From assembly GCA_009760855.2 (NCBI GenBank), contig WPIO01000065.1:1450001-1514000 (forward strand): 64,000 nt of DNA, given 5' to 3'. The notes under the pieces were generated by a model. The model was not told where the DNA came from, searched no databases, and saw nothing but the letters and a program-made list of their open reading frames with translations. This DNA comes from Cristatella mucedo (taxonomy: Eukaryota; Bryozoa; Phylactolaemata; Cristatellidae). The position numbers and the translations under genes are program-made. Positions 45,671 to 59,522 of this stretch are shown piece by piece. Each line of letters opens with the position of its first letter. Position 1 is the first letter of the stretch.

Positions 45671-48600
45671 CTTTGATAATAAAAATCCCCAGAAATTCCA
45701 AGGCTACAACAGTTGCATGAAGGCGACAGTAGTGCATGAACCCGAATGTCGAATTGAAAGAGCAACAGGATTCGGCAGCTCTTCAAAGTAGAAGCAAAGC
45801 GTCGATCAGAAGAAGAAGCACAAGTAGCTATGCAAGCTCACTCACTCCGGATTCTCGGGCCCACACCGGCACACATTTTTCCGGTTGGCAGTATTAAATA
45901 AGATCAACTAAACTGATTTTCACTATCTGATTAACAAGAGCCTAATATAATAAAGCGAGGCAATAAGGATGAACGGTGTGCTCTGATTCATTGCCACTAA
46001 ATAAATCATAGCATGCAATACCCAAACTTGCGGCCATCATGATAATTGAATTAGATAAAGGCACTTGGTGAACTCTTGACAACAACTTATCGAAGCTTCG
46101 GATTGGAGAATCGGCTTTGTGCGACTTGTAGCAAGTTGTTACCTCACTCCTCGTATGTATGGACTGTGACTGAGACTGCCGGCTGCAACTGAGCAAACTG
46201 AGTCAAACATGTAGCAAAATGCAGTTCCTAGCTTCTTAGATGGGCCCACACTAAAATCGCGGATGTCAATGCTCTAAATACGTGAAAATTAATCAACTAC
46301 GGCTGACTAAAAATGGCTATAAGTGCAATACCGTGCCATTTGTATTCTGACGTCAAAAAAGAATGTGTGATACGTTAAAATAGGGGCTCTTGTAATCGTG
46401 CGACCACAATCAGCCTCACAGTATGAGCATCATAAACAAAAGTAACTCTCCCCAACATCTCCAACAATAATCATTCGGAGAAATCATTTTAATGCATTTA
46501 GCATCGTGAGAGAACTAAATCTCTTCCTGGGCACTTCCTATTGGCTTGAAAGAAAAATCAACTGATTAGTGATAATAACATGCCGAATCGTAGCAAGCAT
46601 AAACACACGAAGTTCTCTGAGGGCGCTTTATCAAGTGAATTATTATTATTATTATTAAGGACGATTCACACAGACAAAGTAAATGCTGTGCGTAGTTTAC
46701 ATTATATGCTATCAAATTAAGGAACGGGAATATCGTGATGCGAATCGTTCGAGTTCTAGACTTTAGGTGCATAACAGCTATTTAGGTCTCTTTAGGAATC
46801 GAAATTTGTTATAATCACGGCTGAACGACAGAGCCGGAGGAGTGTGTGGTACAAGGGAAACTTAAGCACTGCGTCAGATAGGTAAACCAGAATTCTGCGA
46901 GTGCCCTAAAGTCGATTCACTGCTAGGAAAGAAAGTTACAGAATCTAGATGTGATTTAAATGTTATAAGTGGATGGACTAACTTGATGTTTATAGGCTTA
47001 CTTCAGCACGTAGGAATTTTTTTTAATGTTACGGAGCTAAAAACATGGCAGACTTGACTGTGAAGCTGATAAACCCTAAAACCACGCTAGTCATTGATCA
47101 GGAGTGACCGAAATTAAAAAGTTATTACTCCTGCTGAGTTATCTATAGCTCAATTATGTTTTCTCAGTGCAGTCTGTTGAACCCTAAATGCTGGTGAAGA
47201 GTGGCAGGTTGTGGCGGACCTTTCCCGGAGCATGGTATTATCCGATGATACTGAAAACGAATCTGTATTCGAATATTGCCCTGTGGTTATTGCCCTAAAA
47301 ACCATGACTCTTGTCGAGCTAAGACTATGAATTGGGAGGAAAACTTGGAAATCGCAACATGAAAGCAAGTTGAGCTGCTATAAGGACTTGGCTGACCGAT
47401 GCACGAGCAAGGGTCAAGATGCGAGCTATGTGCAGTGCAAGTGGGCGCTTGAGGCTATGTCAGTGTAAGTGGGTGTTCGAGGTTATGTCGGTAGATCAAC
47501 GACCTCTTTCCTTGGTCGCATCGTTTTCTGGTGTAAACGCCTACAGCCAGCTGTCAAAAAAGTAGCTGGTGCAGCTGAACCATGTAGTGAATGGATATGG
47601 TCACAATACACAACATTTATCATTCGAAGAATTAGTGGGGAGTTCTGATCAGTAATCAGTGAAGGAATGAGAAATGTGGGCACTCCCTCCACATCGAAAG
47701 GAATCTTCACCTGGTAACAATGGAGTAACTTATACAGGACGGGCTAAGCTAGGGCTCAGTCCAGAGAAGACTTATGATGATGCCTTGGGGGGAGAGAAGC
47801 AAGCAGTAGTAGTTGAGGGGATGAGAGAAGCTACGAAAGGCAGCTTGCAAGGGCAGTAGAGTCATCACGAGAAAGCATAAGGATCTCAAGTAAATTCAGC
47901 TAGATTCCCACATATTTGTTTCCCAATCTTACGGGAAGCCTAGGCTAGCTTCCTAATCTGAGCACTGTCATCACTGATGGGGATCATCAACTAACTTTCT
48001 CGAAAGGGTAGCACAACGTCAAACAGAAGGTGCGACCAGCAATAGCTTGGATGTCTGCAAAGGTAATTCTCTGGTTCCATCAAGGTCCCTATCTGCTTAG
48101 TATCCCAGTAAAAAAGATACATTTGAATGATTACTGTTCGTACCTTTGAGGATCACTTTATGCCAACAAAAATGCAGCATGCATCGCCTACCTGCTGGCA
48201 GTGACGAGGGCCGGCAGCGCTGCATCTAGCGCTTCCTTAACAGCAGAACCCGCAGATAGCGCAGTTTCCTTCTGGGCAGCCGAAAGTAGTGCCTTCACTT
48301 CCGTAATCATGGCTTTGACATCGGCAGTAGTCCCGTGATCCTGGCGGCAAGACAAAAATAAGAAGCTAGCAAAGGCTACATAAAGCAAACTGCCACCGAG
48401 ACTTGCCTCAATTTTGCTGTGGGACAGTCAAACTAAGCATATATAAAATTAAATTAAAAATATCCATTGCGAAGCAGCTACTGTGTATACAGGTGTCACG
48501 GCAATCCTATCACACTCCTAAAGTTTGTAGCAGAAGGAGCAATAATCTTTTGCGCTAGAAGATTCTCACAATAGCGACAGCTTTCCCTATTGCACTAAGT

Positions 48601-51600
48601 TATGTGGAAGGTAGAAAACATTATCAAACCGAGACATGGGAATGACATATAAAAGCAAGTCGACTAGCAATGCAAACCTCATGCGTCCTGTCAGCGACTT
48701 CACGTGGCATGAGGCACACTTGTTATGTTGCACTGTCACTTGCATATGTGCCTACGGCTGTGTGGTGCTGCTTGATAAGGGTCACACCGATGCCTTCCCT
48801 GCTGTCCGGAAGTCCATATTAGCTGGTCGGTAAATCAATTTCGGCCAGACACTGCCGAAGTGGTTCAAACACTATTGGCATCATGGACTGCTTGATTGTC
48901 TTAGTTAGCACCGAGATTTAGAAATGGCAGCCATCATGGGTCGGTCCGAATTAAAACGAAAAACTTTAGGACTATTGGTTGCTGCCATTTAGCGGGCAGG
49001 TGCCCGGTTCTAGCAGTCAGCCGAAAGTTTGTTAGTATGTACTGCAGCTGAAGAATGCTAATACTAATAATAAAAATAAGACATGTGTACAGAATCCTCA
49101 TATAACTAAATTTATTTCAAAGGCAGTTTACTTATACTGTAAAGGGAGCACGTGAATATGATTAGTGATAACAGGCACAGTATTAGCATGCATAAGCACA
49201 CAAAGGCCGAGTCACAAGGAATCAGCAAATGCTGTGAAGAACCGGTGCATTTAAGCTTCTGCTTATGTGTTAAGTCAGGGGGTGTCGTGACGTCAGCCGA
49301 GAGTGAGTTATAGGATTTGAGTTCATTACTAATGGCATGGTCTCCAAAGGATTTGAGATTTATTCGAGGCACAACTAAACGAGTTGAGTCAGAAGAACAG
49401 GTGGTGCGATGCCTGGCCTGATTATAAAGTAGTTCGGAGAGGTGGGTTTGAGCAAGAGAAAGAAGAGACACACACAGAGTGACCAAATCTCGACGTCGAT
49501 ACCCTGCTTGATGATGAGTTAGTGCAGGCTGGTGAGAAGTGGTGTAATGTGGCAACTGCGATGCTCATGACAGACAAGCATGGCTGGCGAGCTGTGCACC
49601 AACTGCACGAGCCTTGGTACACAGGCTGGAAGGCCTGACAGTAGCAAGTTACAGAATCAAGATGGGATGTCACGAATGCATGGACCAACTTGGATATGGC
49701 ATCCATGTCTATTTAGGCCCGAGTTTTTTAAATACCACACAGCTCGAAGTAGACCGACTTGACAATTGAGCTGATGTGGTCGTCTAGAGAAAGGTTGGTT
49801 TAGAATAAGGCACCCAGCTTTCGTGCAGATAATACAGGAGATATGCTGGCCGTGCCCATTTTGAGGGATAGGTTTTCCCATTTCCTGAGTAATACTAGGT
49901 TTTCCCATAGCTAGTAAGTTGGTTTTTAGCATAATTCAGTTTGAGAAATTGTGTTGTTATCCAAGTGCAAATGTCAGCAATACATGCAGCAAGGGAGTTA
50001 AGAGAGTTAGATGTGCTGGAAGGCAGTGAGGGATCAAAGCACGAGTACAGCTGTATCTCGGTCACACTCAAGTATATAGACACCTCGTTATTTTCATGCT
50101 CACGGACAATGCTACGAGTGTGTGCCATCGGTAGTGAAAACCTGCTAGCCTATTTCGAGGTCTGAGATTGTAACAGAACTTATCTACACCTGGGTATTCT
50201 TGCAAGGCTTTACTTTAGGCCATCGATGGCAGCACGGTTCGCTTTTTTTGCACCAGAAATGCATTACCTCAGTGCACTGAAGAGTGGTTCTGGTGTTCGA
50301 TGGTTGACTGACAACACCAGTGGTGATCAGGGTGGACAATGCCTGCTGGCCAGACTTTGCCACTGCATCACTGGAACTAGCAGGCACTGTGCATGCCTGC
50401 AAAAAGCACGGCACTACCATAATTCCAGCACCATGGCATCAATCAGCAGTTATAGCACCGGTCATCGCCTTGTCACTGCAAAAACTCGAGGAATTAACGG
50501 CACAAAAAAGGCCTGTTTATGATTTTCAGGTGACAGGTCAACTCAGCAGCTAACAATGCACACCGAGGCGGAGACAGGATTTTCATCTAGGGGGCAAGGC
50601 CCGCAAGATTTTCATTTACGATGGCAAAATCCACATGCAATTAATAATTACAGTGCATAGTCATACTTTTTTTTTTACATAAAAACTCGGCGGTTGCTCA
50701 TAAACAGGAATTAGGACACACTTTCATCGTCTGTGACAGTCGGCATCCAGGTTGCTGCCCCACTAAGGCAATAGCCCCCTGCACTCCTCTACAATTGCAT
50801 GTGCCTATAGCATGAGAAGTGTCGCCAACGCCTATATCTGGTAGAGCCAATTTCCTCAAGCAAGGACTAGTGAATCAGAAGCTTCTTCACCTTTTGGATG
50901 GTCTATGATAGTGCCACTGGTAACAATCTGGACGAAGTGCTAATAGGATATTGCCTCTACCATTCACTGATCACAATGACAAAAAGCAGAGGCATTTAAG
51001 AAAAATGGACTGAAATTTGGTTTATAAAACCTTCATCAACAATTTTTGCCCTACTATAACGTCTACTTTCTATGTCCCTTGAGCAAGACTTACGATGCAA
51101 AAAACTAAACACCCAAATAGTGAGTAGGAAAAACAAAAAAGTATGCTTGCTCTTTGCAAGTCTTGCACAAGATCCAACGACAAAATAAATAAATATGGTA
51201 AAGGGAAGTGAATCTGTGTACAAGAGTGCATCTCAATTTGAGATACAAGCTCTGCAAAAAGGCCTTTTAAATATAAAACTTTCAAATATAAGACAAGACT
51301 CGTCGCATAGCCAATTCGAAACATCACATGCTACCAAAAGGAGGCAGACTGTTACTCAGAAAAGATATTCTCGATATGATGCAGTGAAAAGAATAAGAAA
51401 AGATAATACTGCTTGCATAGCTACAGCAATATGCGTATGGCTCTGAAGTTGGCTGGATACATATCACGGCATGCGAAATCCTAATGAGCGAGCACATGAC
51501 GAGAAATCTGTGCAACAGAATGAGCATATACTAAGTAATTGTGATCATGTTATTCACACTCATAAGGCTAATGAACAGATTACTCATACATAGGTCAGCC

Positions 51601-54600
51601 CCAAGGTCACAAGTTACTAGCTTTCCAAAGTGTACAACTATTATGTTAAAAGCATACATGATTCTTTAAGTACTCACTGTTGACATTATTCTTACCCCAA
51701 GACACTGCAATTTCATCTACGTCGGGCTTAATAGATTAAGTTAGTACATCATGTTTAGCTTGAGACAAGCAAGTTGCAACCAGTGTAATATTGATGGACT
51801 TCCATGTCATATTTTAAATGAGAGGAGGCACCGATCAGTAACCTAAGTTAAACAGCATCACCTATCAATACAATCCATTTCAGTCCCCAAAAGAATCCTG
51901 CAAATATATGTGGTATGATTTTTGTGCTATGCCTGCTTTTCTAAAGCACCTCACAAATCCCTCCAAAATCTACCCCTATCATATAAGTCTCAACAAATAA
52001 ATATTAAACTGTCATTTTCTATTAATAGAAATAATGCCACGGCAGTCATTTAAGTGTTTCTTTTGCAAGCTCACTTTTCGGGATGATCGGATTGCCTGTA
52101 CCTGAAATCAGGATTGGATCAATGTGCACAAGCTCAGCAATCCAGTGCAGTGGATTGAATGCAATGGCAACTATAGCAATACTGAATACGTGGTCATAAA
52201 ACAAGCAAGCAAGCAGGAAGGAGTCTCTTGAAGACCTACTTTTGCTGCACTGTCCAGCCTCTGCTTCAGCTTCAGAGTGGCCGTTTGCTGCTCGCTCTGA
52301 TGCAAAGCCGACTGCAGCTGCTGGCACCGTGCTGTCATACGGTCGAGCTCTGTCTCCAGCTTGTGCACCTTCTCCAGAAGGCGATGCTGCTGAAGCTGCT
52401 CTACGGTCGCAGCCACTGCATTGCTAGAGCGCCGTTCCTCTAGGCGAGCAACACTTTCTGCAAGGCGCTCGTTGGTTTCGGCCAGGTTTCTTTTTTCCTG
52501 CCATGGTGCATTAAAGAACAGCGTGACAGGCAAGAAAGCAAGGACCCGGAAGGATAGCTCACTTCCAAAAAAACAAGCACTTGACAGGTCTACAGGCACT
52601 ACGACAGTCGAGAATTCCAAGCTCACAATAGTAGAGAAAATAATATGCCAGGATTCAGCCTCCTATCAAGCCTAACAAAAATCCTTGGCATTTCTCCTGG
52701 TGAGGTTAGGTGTTTTTTTCTCTACAGGAAATGCTACTGTTAACAAGTGACAATGACAAGAAAACCGTAAATGATACTGAGCAAAATGGATCAGTGAGTA
52801 CAGTACTGTAAAGTTCTTAAAGCCATAAAAAAGGCTTTCTCTCATTAAGATTGGTGAGGTTTTCCCTGAATTATTGGCCAGAAAGAAAACCAGCATTCTA
52901 CAATAATAGCAGCCTGCATAACGCCTCACCAAAAAAGCTTAATAAACTTGTGGGAACTCAAAACAGTGGCATCAAAGAAGATGTCTAGCTCGTGCATGAC
53001 CTTCCCACCATCCTACTCTCGTCCTGCCAATGCAGTGAAATCGGCAGCTTTCACCATTAGCCGAGCCAAAACTCGACTAAACATACTACCATGACAAATC
53101 AACATTTTGCGTCATATTATCATGCAGGATACACAGACAAGAAAACTAACTGCTAGGTGCATTGAAGAAGCTGATCAACATCAAAAGTGGACTAACAGTA
53201 ATTACCTTAGCAGATACCTCCAAGCACTCTTCAAGCCATCGTATTTTGCCTATGAGCTCGTCGGTAGTTTTCCTTTTTTGGATGAGTTCCTTTTGAAGTC
53301 TTTCTACTGCTTGAATGGCTGGAATCACAGGGTGCACCGTGAATCAGGCGCTCATAAAACATGTCAGTGGTAGAGATTAATTGTAAGAGCTTCAAGCGCT
53401 CAAAGCCTGTCAGAGAGTCGTGGTCAGATGTAGGAGCGGTGGGGCACACTGCATTTAAAAAGTAGATATCAGATGTAAGAGCTCAGAACACGGTTGACTC
53501 TTTTGATCATCCTTACACTGTGAGATTTCAGAATAGATTGCGAAAACTGTCACATGCAATTAGGTCAATAGAGTGTATTTACTTAAATCAATAGAGTGTA
53601 TTAACAGACGAGCACAGTGGACTGATGAGTCCAGTCCAAATTCAATCTCTTTGGCTGTGATAAAAAGAAAAAGAACGTTTGCCGACGAATGGGTGAAAAA
53701 TACGTGGACTTTTGTCTGAAAAAGACCATGAGATTCGGTGGTGGAAGTCTAATGCTTCGGAGTTGCTTCTCAACTTTTGGTGTTGGGTGCCTGCACGGGA
53801 TTCAAGGAATCATGAATCAAAATGTATATGTCGACATTGTGCAGAATATTGGCTTCCCATCTGCGGGCTCGATTTCTGTCACACAGCATAGCAACGATGC
53901 GAAGCACACTGCTGTGGGTTAAACAGTTTTGCACGAACTTGCCGACTACGGCATCGAGCCAATTGTGCTCGTGCAGTGGCCAAGCCAAAGCACAGACCTG
54001 AGCCCAATAGAACATCTGTGGGACGAAGTCGAACGAGCTATAAGGTTCAGAGTTCTCCATGAAACCTGATGAGTTTTTTGAGGGTTTGAATGACTGCTGG
54101 GTATCAGTTCCTCCAGAAACGTGCCAGAAGCTGGAGGAGTCGATGCCGAGACAATTGGGTGAAGTAATCAAGAATCCTGGTACCTCGACAAGTTATTGAT
54201 TGTAACCAATACATTGCATTTAGCTATGTGTTTCTTAGATTTTATGCACAATAAAAAAACTACTACAGAGCTAGGTCCAATCTAAATTTAGTAATTTCGA
54301 GTAAAATAGTGTGCTAGTAGCAGGTGCCTAGAAACTTTTGGAGGGCAGTGTACAATGAAGCAAGCAACCAGAAAATGTCTATACCTGTAGCTCCTTTATT
54401 TTATCTATTAGCATAAGCAAAAAAATATAGACACTCGTACTCTAACAATAGATGTTTCTGAAAGCCATCAGGTTTGAAAAAACATGTCTCAGACCAAAAT
54501 GTATATCGAATAAACCATAGACGTTTATAGCAAACCTGCCCAATGTTCTTGTGATAGCTGTGTGACATAGCTCTGAGCCGTGCCAGTACTTCAGCACAAT

Positions 54601-57600
54601 TCCTCCTAGGAGTTGCACACTGTGAAATGAGAACCAATTTTTGGTCTGCCGATTAATGTACCAACAAATAGGTTAAGTAAGCTATAGTGTTTTTGTGAAA
54701 TGTCGACATCTTGGAAAGTCGGCAGTATATCTATTAACTCGTTGTTTTAGAGAGGCTCATTTATTACCCTTTGCATCAACAGAATCTTTCGCCTTCAGTG
54801 TTTGTTGTGAAAGCCTGTAGTCGCGGTCCAAGGCTGCAATCGAAACATAGGAACATTAAACTAATGACTTCAAAACTGGTACCCATGCATGTATATTACT
54901 CTACTAGGCAGCACGACCAGTCAAATTTCAAGTTTTAATATAAGCAGTCTATGACCACATTAGCAGCAATGCAACAGATTTCGTTAACTAAGCATCAGCA
55001 CTGCATGACAGTAAAATCAGCAGCATTAAAATTAGTTTTCAATTTTTTAGATGCAATTCAAATCTTCAAGTCGGTTGTAGTGAACTTTCGTATGCATGTA
55101 TGTACATGCCCACCAGTCCACACTGATGTACCTAACACCTTGCAGTTTTACCTAATATTCGGTCCCCGTTATCTTAGCATTACTACAAGAGAGGACTTCG
55201 AATTGCTACGAATGCTAACTAGTCGGAACAAGATAAGAACTTACTAGCAAGGTTTGAAGTTTCAATTTATGAGTTCAGCTGGTCTGCCACGACCCGTTCT
55301 AGTGTCTTTGATAGGAATGGTAGAATGGAGACTGGGCGGTAGTTGCTCAAGTTCTCTTGGTCTAGTGTCGCTTTCTTGAGAAGTTGCCTGACTACAGCTT
55401 TTTTGAAAGGTGCTGGGACATGACCTGAGGCTAATGACATATTAATGATGTTAGTTATGCATGGCAGCAGCAGATCAATGCAACGTAGGAGCAGGACAGT
55501 GGGAATAGGTCCAGAGGAATTGTTGTCTTCTTTGATTGGGATATGAACTTCAGGACGAGATTACTAGTGACCTGCTTAAATGTAGACATTGAGGTGCAGC
55601 CAGGAATAGGAGAACAGCATTCTAAGGGGGATGCTGTCATCGCCGGAATGCACTCCCTGATCTTGTCTATCTTGTGCACAAAGAATCGAGAGAAGCGATT
55701 TTAGGAGGTTCGGACTTTCACATCGCTTGTTTAGCTATAGATCACTATGGTAAACCTCATCAGTGTATCGCATATCGAAAATAATCGTATAATCAGAGAA
55801 CAGCATTCTAGGGGGATGCTGTCATCGCAGGGATTCAAGTCTTATCAGTATCTAATACGATAGGAGTAGGCTCGGCTGTAAAGACTGAAAAGCTGTAAAG
55901 AGGGAAATGGCCAGCATATCCTTTATCGCTCAATTGTGCAGAGCCCTGCGCCTACTTTAATATAAAATTCAGCAGAAAGCATGGATATTGTCGTAAATAT
56001 GGATGGAACATGATGGAACGAAGAAACTTTCTCATGAAACTTTAATATAAAATTAGACCAAATCCAGAGGGGTTTGGTGTAATTGTATACTAAAATTTCA
56101 TGATCTTTATATAAATGACTATACAAAGGTTAGTTGAGTTAACAGCCTCATTTATATCCCTATTTAATTAAAGCGAGAAAGTCTGTCACACCGCAAGATG
56201 GCGCACTTGTATCACGTGGCAAGATGGCACACTCGCATCACGTGGCAAAATGACGCACTTCCGCCAAGTGGAAAGATGGCACAGCATTGTCTTCCGTGAT
56301 GGAACTACTGTGGCTCAGCGAAGTGTGCACAGAATGCACAGTGGCAGCAGAATAGCCTTCACGGCTAGCACCACCGCTTCCAGTGGTCAATAGAGAATCA
56401 CCACACTGCACCCACTGCAGGACTCGAACCCATACACCCGAGTCGAGAAGATGGAGCAGCTTACACCTGGGCTAAGACTAAGACCTAGGTGTAAGCTGCC
56501 CGACGTCACGATTGCAGTGCAGCAACGGCCAAGCAGCAAGGACTTGGCCACCCCGAAGGCCTTCGTCAACAAAGGCGACGATGCTAGCAGTAGCTCACCG
56601 GTGAGTTTTTCCAACAGCCGGCCAATGTCACTTTGACTCTGGCCTTCCTGACCCTTGAGTGCTGATGCAAGAATATCTCTTTCATCCACAAGGGATGCGA
56701 TGCTCTCCTTGCAGGTACGAAGGTCTGTATCCTTGGCCTCAAGCTCTTCTTGCAGCTGCTGTACAACATGGTCCTTCTGCTGCAGTAAGTCTTCGATACG
56801 CTTCATCTCAGCCCCTTGATCGGCTAGCTATAAGCAATGTTACAAGGACCCATGAGCAAATATTGATACGGCATTGAAAAAGCCGGGTAGCAATGAGGAT
56901 TATAGAATGAATGGCTAAAACGACAGACTAACTGTCAACATCTAAGTACATAACTACTAGGGAGTAACTGGTTGACATTACATAAACTTGGTCATATTCT
57001 CCCATAACGTCCATCCTAGGACTTGTAGCTGAAGACAACAGGGCAAATATCCGACAACAACTTTGATGCACTGCTTGACCAAATCAACAGCTATGTGCTA
57101 ATCCGTTATTTAAGACTATGCAGACATGAATGTATGGGTGTATATGATTTGCTTGCATTATGGGAGGGGAATCACTTTATTACTTATGTATTAAATATCC
57201 TACTACTTTCAGATGGAATCAACTTGCTGCAACAACTATGAGTATCAAAGACTATGTTCATCTGAGATGTTGTGCCTTCTCTTATGCGTTGCTACTACGC
57301 CAGCATTATCGGTTCTATGACCGAACTAAGGAGTAACAATAATAATAATGATAATAATACACTTGTATAGTGCCCTCTGAGAACTGGATCTCTTTCTAAG
57401 CACTTTACAAATACTTTAAAGAAAGCATGACCTTATAGTGGTCCAGACTGTCTCGAGGCATCTCGGTGCTAGAAAGCTGCCTGCAGTTACCCATGATGGC
57501 ATCGCATGGCAACCGATCTGACCCATGGCCCCCACCCTTGCGGACAGCAGCAGAAGGAGCAGTTGTCTAAGAGCAATATCACAGTAATTTATTCTTTGTT

Positions 57601-57804
57601 CCGTATGCCAAAGCACAACATCCTATAAGCAGTCAGTGGTGATCATCTGAGAATGCTCGTAGGACTCTTTTTTTCTGCTTTACTAGTCTACTTCGACGTT
57701 CTTCCCCTCCATCTCTATTCTTTCCTCTCTCTTTAGTAATTTGCTCCACAGCGATTCATCTCTTTTTATCTCACAATCTCCTCTCAGTTTCTATCTGGTC
57801 TGTG

Positions 57805-57881
<77 letters not shown>

Positions 57882-59467
57882 TACATATGTCCATCTACAT
57901 ATCCATCTGTCTTTCTGCTACCTATATACCCGTCTATTCAATTTATCTGTACACACACCTGCACTCACACACACATATATATATCTTTATCTTTCTCTAA
58001 CGTCACTTCCTAACTCCATCCCATTCTCATTCTCTCTCATTCCCTTCTGGCTCCTTGGGATGACTAACCCATGCATGCGTATTATGGTGAAACCGCTACC
58101 ACTGTACAGTATCTTCCTCAATTACAGAACCACGATATTCTTCCCCCTGCTTATGACTCAGCCATAACCATTACAGCTGCTCTATACTGCTACGACCATG
58201 CTGCCTGATTGCGCTCTTCATTCATTTGCCCAAACTTGTAAAGAGTCGGTAAGAGCCACAGAAACCTACACCTACATATGCACTCAATTATTTTTCACCG
58301 TCGGCATTGTCATTCCATTTCGTTTCCGACACTGCTTCAGTCGAGCTACATCGTCCATTTCATCTCTGACATCGCTGCCTGTAGCCGCCACTACTCCTTC
58401 GTCCGAAAGCGCAGGCATGGCAAAAAATGAGCTGCTCACCTTGACCTTGCTCGACTTGAGCTTAAGTGCAAGCTGCTGCTCCGAGGCCTGCAGCTTCTGC
58501 GCGCTGCCGACGGTCTGCTCCAGTGCTGCTCGCAGCCGAGCGAGCTCCTCGCTGGTGTGTGCCACCGCACGCTCACCGGCTGACGTGACCTCGGCCAAGA
58601 TGGCAGTCTGCTCCTGACGAGATCGGCCGGCAGCGGCCTCGGCCTCGGTGAGACGCTCGAGCAGGCACTCGATGCGCGCTCTCAGCTCGCCGGCCTCGGC
58701 CTCGCGGGCAGTCAGCGCCACGGCGTGGCGGTCGCACTCGGCGCCGAGCAGCGCCAGCTGCTGCTCCGCCTCGCCGAGCCTCTGACTCAGCAAGTCTCTC
58801 TCTGCCGCCACTCGGCGCTGCTCTGCTGCTGTGGTCTCGTGGCGCTCGGCCGACACGTGCAGCTCGGCGGCGAGGCGCGCGCTTTCGGCGACCGCCTGCT
58901 GGCGGGCGGCGTCGGCCGAGCGCAGCGCGACCTGCTCGTCGAGCAGGTCGCGCTGCGCTGTCTCCAGGCGGGCCCCGGCGGCTTGCACCCTCTCCAGGGC
59001 CGCGTGCAGCTCGGCACGCGCCGAGCACAGCTGCGCCACCGTCTGCTCGTGGTCCTTTGTAACAGCCTCCAGTTGCCGGCGCAGGATGCCTTGCTCTTCG
59101 GCGCTCTTCTCTCGCTCGCGGCTCTCCGCCATCTTGACCTGGAAAGAGGCGAGTGCATTTCGCACGGGCTGGCTTATGCGACGAAATGGACGCCGAAGAG
59201 AAAGTAGCGATGGCTGTCCGAGAATGGGCCGACACGGCCTAAAGGAGCAGCCCCGAGCGCTGGCACAGAGGGGCTGCTGCTAAGTGGGTGAGATGCTTTA
59301 TAAAGTGTGAGCCACCTCGGCAAACACCGGGCGCACCATTCGTGTGAGTCTGCACCGAGTCCACAAGCAAGCCAAGGCATACATGCATTCTCTTGCTTGT
59401 ACATGCCTACCTGCACAGGTGCACGGGCAAACACACACACACACACGTACACACACACACACACACA

Positions 59468-59522
<55 letters not shown>

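Noticed and set aside
54536-54619. Minus-strand ORF ([20 protein letters not shown]) with good splice signals, as an exon of the coiled-coil gene
   Set aside because: It is phase 0 at both ends, while the neighbouring exons need phase 1. The phase-1 reading meets a stop after four codons. Skipping it joins 54768 to 53318 in frame.
58573-59283. Alternative-frame ORFs over the large coiled-coil exon
   Set aside because: Arg/Gly/Ala-rich shadows caused by high GC. Only the 58440-59138 minus frame has splice-consistent ends and a heptad pattern.
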